Below are positions 15,145 through 20,785 of a stretch of 21,826 nt of DNA, piece after piece. Origin of the DNA: Thermodesulfovibrio sp. (GTDB lineage: Bacteria; Nitrospirota; Thermodesulfovibrionia; Thermodesulfovibrionales; JdFR-85); assembly GCA_027050975.1 (NCBI GenBank), contig JALUAR010000028.1, positions 1-21,826 of the forward strand, read 5' to 3'. The translations under genes and the position numbers were made by a program. The notes beneath the pieces are model-generated. The model had not been told where the DNA came from. It made no database searches and worked only from the letters and a program-made list of their open reading frames with translations. Every line of letters starts with the position of its first letter. Within the stretch, counting starts at the first letter, position 1.

Positions 15145-15561
15145 TTAATTCATGTCCTGCTCTTGGAGATATTTTCCGAGTTTCTTGTCCACTTTACCGA
15201 TATGAGATAACAGCCATTTAATGAGTCTGTGGCCTACTTCTATCTGAAGCCTCAGGTAGGTAGGTTTGTTGTGATTAATAAACTCCTGTTTCAGAGCGGC
15301 AAAATCCTTTGCAAAAGCCTCATGCTGAGCCTTATGAGCAGGATAATCCGGATAATTTGTCTGCTTCATGTATCTCTCTTCTGTACTGAAATGAATTACA
15401 ACATATTCCTCCAGGAACTGAATGATTTTCATAATCTCCTGGCTTCCCTTACCTTGTGACATTGCATCAAGAAGATTATTTATACTCTGGAAGAGTTCAC
15501 GGTGCTGACTGTCTATCTCCGATATCCCTACTGCCATGCTATCAGTCCATTCAATGGCCAT
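15145..15561 (-). CDS. Bacteriohemerythrin
   Basis: A stand-alone hemerythrin of 138 residues carries an O2-binding diiron centre. All seven ligands are present: His20 (IDSQHREL), His57 and Glu61 (IHFSTEER), His76 and His80 (PAHKAQH), His120 and Asp125 (SHIGKVD). It probably binds, carries or senses oxygen or helps keep O2 away from sensitive enzymes, which suits a microaerobic or anaerobic cell. A strong ribosome binding site (AGGGGGATGAG) precedes the ATG. It has its own promoter at 15636-15664. Confidence 0.95.
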   Translation of the reverse strand: MAIEWTDSMAVGISEIDSQHRELFQSINNLLDAMSQGKGSQEIMKIIQFLEEYVVIHFSTEERYMKQTNYPDYPAHKAQHEAFAKDFAALKQEFINHNKPTYLRLQIEVGHRLIKWLLSHIGKVDKKLGKYLQEQDMN

Positions 15562-15635
15562 CTCATCCCCCTGAATAGAGAATTAAAACAAATGCCTGAG
15601 GATAAGTTAGGACAGTGCTTTAGATTATCAAAATA

Positions 15636-15664
15636 ATTTTAAAAGAATACAGGTATTTTTTCAA
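15636..15664 (-). promoter_or_regulatory. Sigma70 promoter for the hemerythrin gene
   Basis: On the minus strand TTGAAA (15659-15664) and TAAAAT (15636-15641) are separated by exactly 17 bases. The predicted start is near 15629, giving a leader of about 68 bases. Confidence 0.65.
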
Positions 15665-15680
15665 GCTATCGTGATTGATT

Positions 15681-15983
15681 TCAGGTTCGCTGGGTTTTGA
15701 TGTAATCCTTAACATATCGTGGAAGATCTCCATGCCATAGATATCTTTTAAAGTCTTCCTCGATTTTATCGCTTGAGAAATTCCACTTTTTACCGGCCTT
15801 AAGAAATATATCGTATTCGCTGCAGTTCATGCTTCTTGCCAGGTCCACAAGATCGTCTATCTCTGTTTTTATCTTTATTCTTGGGAAGAGGAGTCTGATC
15901 AGAACAACAGCTAAAAAGAGTATCAAAAGGAGGATAACCTTTAAATATGGATTATCAAAGAGTAAGTCAAGGGATTGATTCAT
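15681..15983 (-). CDS. Small single-pass membrane protein, unknown function
   Basis: The protein has 100 residues. Residues about 13-34 are a hydrophobic membrane helix followed by positive charges (PRIKIK), so the C-terminal 65 residues are predicted cytoplasmic. That part is charged and helical, with single Cys54 and two Trp residues. I do not recognise the family. ACGAGGT before the ATG at 15983 supports translation, and a TATAAT lies at 16007-16012 on the same strand. It is upstream of the hemerythrin gene but separated by 119 bases containing that gene's own promoter. Confidence 0.7.
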   Translation of the reverse strand: MNQSLDLLFDNPYLKVILLLILFLAVVLIRLLFPRIKIKTEIDDLVDLARSMNCSEYDIFLKAGKKWNFSSDKIEEDFKRYLWHGDLPRYVKDYIKTQRT

Positions 15984-16006
15984 TTATACCTCGTAAAAGG
16001 ATATAT

Positions 16007-16012
16007 ATTATA
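16007..16012 (-). promoter_or_regulatory. Candidate -10 box for the small membrane protein
   Basis: A perfect TATAAT on the minus strand lies 23 bases before the ATG at 15983. No good -35 hexamer is seen at the right distance. The surrounding DNA is an alternating A/T tract. Confidence 0.4.
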
Positions 16013-16079
16013 TTCCATTCTATCACAATGTATTATGGTGTTGATTAGCTTTTTGTCTTTCTGTTACCATAACATCAGA

Positions 16080-16529
16080 ATGAGAAAGAAACTGGTATTT
16101 ATAATGGTCCTCTGTCTCGGGATTTTTCTTGCCGTATCGGAAAGCTTTCCTCTCTGTGTAAAAACCTCCTCTGCGAATCTGCGAAAAGGGCCTGGTAAGA
16201 AGTACGAAAAGACATGGGAGGTATTCAAATATATGCCACTTAAGAAGCTGGCTAAAAAGGGTAACTGGTATAAGGTTAAAGATGTGGATGGTGACATCCA
16301 CTGGATTTTTGGGGGGCTTGTTACGGATAAGTACAAATGTGCCGTGGTAAAGGTGGACAAAGCAAACATCAGAACAGGCCCCGGAAAGAAGTACAGATTT
16401 TCGGAGTTGAGTCCAGCCATACGTTATGACTCCTTCAGGGTGTTAAAGATCAAAGGCAAGTGGGTAAAGGTAAAAGATGAATTCGGGGACACCGGCTGGA
16501 TATTCAGAAAGCTTCTCTGGATTCAATAG
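16080..16529 (+). CDS. Secreted protein with two bacterial SH3 domains
   Basis: From the ATG at 16080 the protein has 149 residues. Residues 1-22 form a signal peptide (MRKKLVFIMVLCLGIFLAVS). Two SH3b domains follow: about 27-83, with SANLRKGPGKKY and WIFGGLV, and about 88-149, with ANIRTGPGKKY and WIFRKLLW. Such domains bind peptidoglycan or other cell-envelope ligands, so a periplasmic role is likely. An open frame extends upstream to 15975, but the extension is A/T-rich non-family sequence with no ribosome binding site, so the start at the signal peptide was chosen. There is no clear Shine-Dalgarno sequence. The binding-lipoprotein gene starts 11 bases downstream. Confidence 0.85.
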   Translation: MRKKLVFIMVLCLGIFLAVSESFPLCVKTSSANLRKGPGKKYEKTWEVFKYMPLKKLAKKGNWYKVKDVDGDIHWIFGGLVTDKYKCAVVKVDKANIRTGPGKKYRFSELSPAIRYDSFRVLKIKGKWVKVKDEFGDTGWIFRKLLWIQ

Positions 16530-16540
16530 GGAGGTGTAAT

Positions 16541-17881
16541 ATGCTGAGGGGTTTTTCTTGGAGGGGGCGAATCCATTGGTTTGTTGCAACCCTTTTCCTA
16601 TTCTGTCTAATGTTTGTCATTTTTTTGTCAGGCTGTGCGAAAAAAAAGGAGTCTGATAAGAAGATTACGCTCCACTTTGTCACCTGGAAACCTAACATAC
16701 CGGAGGTATGGGATGAGATACTCGGTCTTTTCGAGAAGGAGTATCCGGACATAAGGATTTCCAGGGAGGTAGGGCCTCACTCCTCTACAGCCTTCCATGA
16801 TATGCTTACACAGAAGCTGAAAAACAAAAGCAAGGATGTGGATGTGTTTCTTATGGATGTCATATGGCCGCCTGAGTTTGCCTCGGCAGGCTGGGCAATG
16901 CCCCTGGATGACCTCTTCCCTCCCTATGAGCAGCAGAAATTCCTGGAAAGCACAATCCTGGCCAATACTTACAAGGGAAAGATATACGGTGTTCCGCTTT
17001 TTATCGACAGCGGTCTTTTGTATTACAGGAAGGACCTTCTTCAGAAGTACGGATTCGATGTTCCCCGGACATGGCAACAGATGGTTGAGACAGCAAGAAG
17101 GATTGTCTCAGAGGAAAAGAAAAGGGGTGTGGAAATATACGGATACTCAGGTCAGTTCAAGCAGTACGAAGGACTGGTCTGTGATATGATGGAGTTTATT
17201 TTGAGTAACAGAGGCTGGATCGTGGACCCCAAAACCCAGAGGGTGGGTATTGCAGAAAGCCCTGCCATAGAGGCGGTCAGATTTGTAAGGGACGAAATCA
17301 TCGGTGGTATCGCACCAAGGGGAGTACTTACCTACCAGGAACCGGAATCACTTGCTCTCTTCATCCAGGGTAAGGCTGTGTTTCACCGAAACTGGCCCTA
17401 TGCCTGGAAGGTATCAAACAACCCCGAGAAGTCAAAAATTGCCGAAAAGGTGGGCATTGCAAAGCTTCCTCATTTTCCGGGCGGCAGAAGCTACTCTACC
17501 CTGGGAGGCTGGCAGGTTGGAATAAGTGCATACACCGCAAAAAAGGATGCAGCCTGGAGGTTTGTCAAGTTTCTCACCAGTGAGAGGGTTCAGAAGCTGA
17601 TAGCCCTTGGCGCGGGCAAGGCTCCGACAAGAAAGAGTCTTTATAATGATCCTGAGATTCTTAAGGCCAATCCCCAGTTTGCACAGATGAAGGAGGTTTT
17701 TTTGTCCTCTTATCCCCGTCCCAGAACACCGCTTTATCCCGCTGTATCCAATGTGCTTCAACGTTACTTTAGCAGGGCAATATCCGATCCGTCATCCGAT
17801 ATAGAGGCAGAGGCAAAAAAGGCGAGTATGGAGATTGAAAGACTGCTGAATCTTGGTGTAGAATTAGAGACCAAACAATAA
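16541..17881 (+). CDS. Orphan sugar-type ABC substrate-binding lipoprotein
   Basis: The protein has 446 residues and resembles family 1 extracellular solute-binding proteins (maltose/trehalose type). A lipoprotein signal ends in the lipobox LSGC, with Cys32. Typical features are ITLHFVTWKPN at the start of the mature domain, DVFLMDVIWPPEFASAGW, YGVPLFIDSGLLYYRKDLL, and the C-terminal LGGWQVGISAYTAKKDAAWR stretch. It should sit on the periplasmic face of a membrane and deliver a solute to an ABC permease. No permease or ATPase gene is in the window, so it is an orphan here. GGGAGGTG precedes the ATG. speE starts 15 bases downstream, so an operon of SH3 protein, binding protein and speE is likely. 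The ligand is unknown; sugar is the family default. Confidence 0.88.
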   Translation: MLRGFSWRGRIHWFVATLFLFCLMFVIFLSGCAKKKESDKKITLHFVTWKPNIPEVWDEILGLFEKEYPDIRISREVGPHSSTAFHDMLTQKLKNKSKDVDVFLMDVIWPPEFASAGWAMPLDDLFPPYEQQKFLESTILANTYKGKIYGVPLFIDSGLLYYRKDLLQKYGFDVPRTWQQMVETARRIVSEEKKRGVEIYGYSGQFKQYEGLVCDMMEFILSNRGWIVDPKTQRVGIAESPAIEAVRFVRDEIIGGIAPRGVLTYQEPESLALFIQGKAVFHRNWPYAWKVSNNPEKSKIAEKVGIAKLPHFPGGRSYSTLGGWQVGISAYTAKKDAAWRFVKFLTSERVQKLIALGAGKAPTRKSLYNDPEILKANPQFAQMKEVFLSSYPRPRTPLYPAVSNVLQRYFSRAISDPSSDIEAEAKKASMEIERLLNLGVELETKQ

Positions 17882-17896
17882 ACTCAGGAGGCAGGG

Positions 17897-18730
17897 ATGG
17901 TAAAGTTTTTTGAAAAAGATCCATATGCACCCATACAGTATGTCTATGATGTGGATAAGGTACTTTATAAGGCCAAAAGCCAGTATCAGGAGATTCTGGT
18001 GATAGAAAATGAGTATTTCGGTAAAATACTTATCCTTGATGGTGTGGTTCAGCTAACGGAAAGGGATGAGTTCTTCTATCATGAGATGCTTGTCCATGTT
18101 GTTATGCATGCCCATCCGGAGCCAAAAAGGGTTGTTGTAATCGGAGGAGGTGATGGAGGCGCTGTCAGGGAGGTGCTGAAGCATGAAACCGTGGAGAAAC
18201 TCTATTTCGTAGAGATAGACAATGAAGTAATCAATACATCAAAAAAGTTCTTCCCTACAGTATCTTCCCAGATAGACAGTCCGAAGGTAGAGATAAAGAA
18301 CATGGATGGTGCCGAATTCATTAAAAATCGTAAGGAAGAGTTTGATATTGTAATAGTTGACTCTACAGATATAATCGGTTTTGCAAAGAGCCTGTTCACA
18401 GTGGAGTTTTTCCGCTCTGTAAAAGAGGCGCTAAAAGAGGATGGTATGTTCGTAACACTTTCGGAGTCTCTGCATTTTCATAAAGAGATGGTTGTTAATG
18501 TACAGGAGACAATGAAGCTCGTCTTCCCGATCGTTGATCTCTATACGGCTCCCATAGCAACCTATGCAGGCAACTGGTGGACCTTTTCTGCAGGGTCAAA
18601 CAAACTGCCTCTCAGGCAGATGAGGCGGCCCTGCATCAGTCCGACCCGATACTATAGCGAGGAGATTCACTCACATGCATTTCTGCCAGAGGGGCTTTAC
18701 GAGAGGCTGATGAAGAAGCTGGACTGGTAG
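17897..18730 (+). CDS. speE: Spermidine synthase family aminopropyltransferase
   Basis: SpeE transfers an aminopropyl group from decarboxylated SAM to putrescine or a related amine. The protein has 277 residues, normal length. Seen are LDGVVQLTERDEFFYHEM (48-64), the nucleotide-binding GGGDGG (83-88), VEIDNEV (105-111), and the catalytic stretch VDSTD (154-158). The next residues are IIGFAKSLF, where most spermidine synthases have Pro directly after the second Asp, so the amine specificity may differ. The C-terminal YYSEEIHSHAFLP (252-264) is standard. CAGGAGGCAGGG precedes the ATG. No speD or ornithine/arginine decarboxylase is nearby. Confidence 0.93.
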   Translation: MVKFFEKDPYAPIQYVYDVDKVLYKAKSQYQEILVIENEYFGKILILDGVVQLTERDEFFYHEMLVHVVMHAHPEPKRVVVIGGGDGGAVREVLKHETVEKLYFVEIDNEVINTSKKFFPTVSSQIDSPKVEIKNMDGAEFIKNRKEEFDIVIVDSTDIIGFAKSLFTVEFFRSVKEALKEDGMFVTLSESLHFHKEMVVNVQETMKLVFPIVDLYTAPIATYAGNWWTFSAGSNKLPLRQMRRPCISPTRYYSEEIHSHAFLPEGLYERLMKKLDW

Positions 18731-18740
18731 ATTAAAAAAC

Positions 18741-18761
18741 TTTACACTTCGTAGGTGTAAA
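18741..18761 (+). terminator. Hairpin after speE, weak terminator candidate
   Basis: TTTACAC (18741-18747) pairs perfectly with GTGTAAA (18755-18761) around a 7-base loop, 10 bases after the speE stop. The following TCTTTCC is a poor U-tract, so termination is uncertain. Confidence 0.35.
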
Positions 18762-18810
18762 TCTTTCCTGCAGGGTTCAGTGCTTCTGACCTGGCCCCGG
18801 TTAAATGGAT

Positions 18811-18855
18811 AGCGAGCGGTATTCCTCGTGGTCTGCCACGGGGTCAAGCGAGCGG
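18811..18855. repeat. REP-like hairpin unit A flanked by 9-base direct repeats
   Basis: CCTCGTGG (18824-18831) pairs with CCACGGGG (18836-18843) around TCTG, 8 bp with one G-U pair. AGCGAGCGG flanks it on both sides in the same orientation. The unit shares TATTCC...GGTCT(T)GCC with unit B. Confidence 0.6.
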
Positions 18856-18892
18856 ATATAGTAAAATGAAAATTTTCCTTACACTATATTCC
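18854..18892. repeat. Long imperfect A/T palindrome
   Basis: The left arm GGATATAGTAA and right arm TTACACTATATTCC are nearly complementary. They enclose the perfect 10-base palindrome GAAAATTTTC (18868-18877). The palindrome bridges hairpin units A and B. Confidence 0.45.
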
Positions 18893-18913
18893 CTGCGGTC
18901 TTGCCGCAGGGAA
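18889..18913. repeat. REP-like hairpin unit B
   Basis: TTCCCTGCGG (18889-18898) pairs perfectly over 10 bp with CCGCAGGGAA (18904-18913) around a TCTTG loop. There is no T-run on either side, so it is not an intrinsic terminator. It aligns with unit A, with paired substitutions in the stem. Confidence 0.65.
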
Positions 18914-19016
18914 GATCAATCCTGATAACATTCTGTTCTGGATAATTTGTGATGAGCCTGCAGGGGATTAATTCCGAAGGAACAAACCCACTTATTTCTG
19001 GAGGAATAGCGAGCCA

Positions 19017-19046
19017 TTGAAAGAATCGGGTTGATTTGGCTATACT
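19017..19046 (+). promoter_or_regulatory. Sigma70 promoter for rplI
   Basis: TTGAAA (19017-19022) and TATACT (19041-19046) are separated by 18 bases. The predicted start is near 19053, leaving a leader of about 49 bases that ends in AAAGGAGA before the ATG. Confidence 0.65.
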
Positions 19047-19101
19047 ATACTGCTTAGAGGCATTTCGCAAGATTACCCCTTTGGAGAAAGGAGAGATAAC
19101 T

Positions 19102-19545
19102 ATGAAAGTGATTCTTAAAGAGGATATCGAGAATCTTGGTAATATGGGTGATATAGTAACGGTAAAGGACGGATATGCAAGAAACTATCTTATTCCGAAG
19201 AATCTGGCTGTTCAGGCCAACGCAAGAAACATAAAAGAGTTTGAGCATTATAAAAGGGTTATTGCTCAGAAGGCTAACAAAATTAAGAACGCAGCTCAGA
19301 TTCTTGCCGAAAAGCTCTCTGCCAAGCCTGTGGTGATAAAGGTTAAGGCAGGGGAGGAGGACAAACTTTACGGCTCTGTAACAAACATTGATATAGAGAA
19401 GGCCCTCAGGGAGATGGGGCACGAGATAGACAGAAAAAAGATCCTTCTTCAGGAGCCAATAAAAAGACTGGGTGAGTATACAGTAAAGGTGAAGCTCCAT
19501 CCGGAGGTAACAGCTGAGCTGAATGTTCAGGTGGAAAAGGAGTAA
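19102..19545 (+). CDS. rplI: Large ribosomal subunit protein bL9
   Basis: The protein has 147 residues, the usual length. The N-terminal rRNA-binding domain is recognisable from MKVILKEDIENLGNMGDIV and the conserved DGYARNYLIPKNLA (about 25-38). A charged connecting helix follows (about 40-75), then the C-terminal domain with KLYGSVTNIDI. The ATG at 19102 was chosen because it gives the standard bL9 N-terminus and has AAAGGAGA upstream; a longer frame from 19036 would overlap the promoter. Unlike many genomes, rpsF, rpsR and ssb are not next to it, so it has its own promoter. It converges with mqnE. Confidence 0.97.
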   Translation: MKVILKEDIENLGNMGDIVTVKDGYARNYLIPKNLAVQANARNIKEFEHYKRVIAQKANKIKNAAQILAEKLSAKPVVIKVKAGEEDKLYGSVTNIDIEKALREMGHEIDRKKILLQEPIKRLGEYTVKVKLHPEVTAELNVQVEKE

Positions 19546-19566
19546 TTCATCTTTTAGTTATTTGTT

Positions 19567-19616
19567 CATAGCTCGTAGTCTCAATCTGAGGGGGAGTCTC
19601 CCTGTCAGTTTCTATG
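19567..19616. terminator. Nested inverted repeat between convergent rplI and mqnE
   Basis: Three arms nest: CATAG (19567-19571) with CTATG (19612-19616), CTGA (19586-19589) with TCAG (19605-19608), and GGGA (19592-19595) with TCCC (19599-19602). It spans the rplI-mqnE gap and the mqnE stop. There is no T-run on either side, so intrinsic termination is doubtful; a bidirectional stop or RNA-stabilising fold is possible. Confidence 0.3.
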
Positions 19617-20679
19617 AGTATAGTTTGACCGTATTGTACAGGGCATCTCTTTCAATTGGAGTTTTGCCTGCCCTTTTTATCATATGAATCAGTTCCTGTT
19701 TTGTTATGCCAGAGGAGGTCTTGCCTCCGGCCGAATGTGTGATATGTTCCTCCACTACAGTGCCATCCAGGTCGTCTGCACCAAAGAGCAGGGCAATTTG
19801 TGAGAGCTTTTCTCCAAGCATTATCCAGTAGGCCTTTATATGAGTGAAATTATCCAGCACCAGGCGGCTGATGGCTATGGTTTTGAGGTCATCGATACCC
19901 GAAGGGTACTGGCCGCCCATCTCTGTGTTCTCCGGATGATACGACAGGGGAATAAATGCCTGAAATCCTCCGGTGCTATCCTGAAGCTGGCGTAGTTCGA
20001 GCAGATGATCAACTCTGTCTGCGTAGGATTCGATGTGTCCATAAAGCATGGTGGCGTTGGTTTTTATTCCAACCTCATGAGCTGTTTTGTGGACCTCCAA
20101 CCAGCGTGAGCCTGATATCTTCTCGGGGCAGAGTCTTCCTCTTACCTCTTTGTTAAAAATTTCGGCACCACCGCCAGGCATGGCATCAAGCCCATGCTCT
20201 TTAAGTCTGATGAGAGTCTCCCTGAGGGATAGTCCGCTTATCTTCGAAAGGTAGTCAATCTCTACGGCAGTAAATGCCTTAATATGTACATGGGGAAACT
20301 CTTTCTTGATTGTCTCAATCATGCGGAGATAATGCTCGAAGGGCCAATTGGGATGGAGACCTCCGACTATATGCAACTCCTTCAGGTCATCGGGGGCTTC
20401 ATGTATCTTTTGAAGTATTTCTTCGATGGTGAGTTCGTATGCACCTTCCTCACCCTTTGATCTGCTAAAGGCACAGAATTGGCATCTGTTAATACAGATA
20501 TTGGTGGGATTGATATGGCGGTTAACCACAAAGTACACTCTGTTCTGATTGTGTTTTTCACAGACGCGATTGGCTGCCATACCGATACGGTGCAGATCAT
20601 CGCTTTGAAAGAGGGCAAGAGCCTCTTCCCTGTTTAGTCTCTCTCCCGAGACCGCCTTATCTAAAATTCTTTCAATCAT
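19612..20679 (-). CDS. mqnE: Aminofutalosine synthase (radical SAM)
   Basis: MqnE joins 3-[(1-carboxyvinyl)oxy]benzoate to the adenosyl radical of SAM, giving aminofutalosine in the futalosine route to menaquinone. The protein has 355 residues. The radical SAM cluster motif CINRCQFC supplies Cys62, Cys66 and Cys69. The segments HIVGGLHPNWPFEHYL (about 103-118), MPGGGAEI and the C-terminal EEHITHSAGGKTSSG fit MqnE better than the related MqnC or the cofactor F420 enzyme CofH, although these families are close. No other mqn gene is in the window. The ATG at 20679 has no clear ribosome binding site. A weak promoter (20698-20727) lies in the 106-base gap from the upstream GGDEF gene. Confidence 0.88.
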   Translation of the reverse strand: MIERILDKAVSGERLNREEALALFQSDDLHRIGMAANRVCEKHNQNRVYFVVNRHINPTNICINRCQFCAFSRSKGEEGAYELTIEEILQKIHEAPDDLKELHIVGGLHPNWPFEHYLRMIETIKKEFPHVHIKAFTAVEIDYLSKISGLSLRETLIRLKEHGLDAMPGGGAEIFNKEVRGRLCPEKISGSRWLEVHKTAHEVGIKTNATMLYGHIESYADRVDHLLELRQLQDSTGGFQAFIPLSYHPENTEMGGQYPSGIDDLKTIAISRLVLDNFTHIKAYWIMLGEKLSQIALLFGADDLDGTVVEEHITHSAGGKTSSGITKQELIHMIKRAGKTPIERDALYNTVKLYS

Positions 20680-20697
20680 GAACTGTTGTTTTGACGG

Positions 20698-20727
20698 GTT
20701 TTACAATGGCCTTTTGAAAAAAGGCAA
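20698..20727 (-). promoter_or_regulatory. Possible mqnE promoter overlapped by a palindrome
   Basis: On the minus strand TTGCCT (20722-20727) and TAAAAC (20698-20703) are 18 bases apart. A perfect 7-bp inverted repeat, GCCTTTT (20709-20715) with AAAAGGC (20719-20725), overlaps the -35 box and spacer, as an operator might. Both hexamers match the consensus at only four of six positions. Confidence 0.35.
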
Positions 20728-20785
20728 ACGTAAATGTATGCTGCAGATTTTTTATAATATCAGAAATGGATTATTTTGTGTAGGT

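Larger units (their letters stand above)
18731..19016. other. Non-coding repeat-rich island between speE and rplI
   Basis: This stretch has no credible gene. It holds three hairpins (18741-18761, 18824-18843, 18889-18913), a 9-base direct repeat AGCGAGCGG (18811-18819 and 18847-18855, with a partial AGCGAGC at 19008-19014), two copies of CCTGCAGGG (18767-18775 and 18957-18965) and a long imperfect palindrome (about 18854-18892). It resembles a degraded REP-type or miniature mobile element cluster. The rplI promoter begins at its right end. Confidence 0.6.

Noticed and set aside
15975..16079. Upstream extension of the SH3 protein
   Set aside because: It precedes a clear signal peptide starting at 16080, runs through the A/T-rich divergent promoter region and has no ribosome binding site.
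18889..18913. Strong hairpin as an intrinsic terminator
   Set aside because: Despite a perfect 10-bp stem there is no T-run after it on either strand.
18731..19016. CRISPR array or tRNA gene in the repeat island
   Set aside because: There are no regularly spaced identical repeats of 24 bases or more with unique spacers, and no cloverleaf or TTC-type T-arm pattern. The repeats are short hairpins and 9-mers.
19036..19101. Upstream start for rplI
   Set aside because: It lies within the promoter, and the ATG at 19102 gives the exact bL9 N-terminus behind AAAGGAGA.
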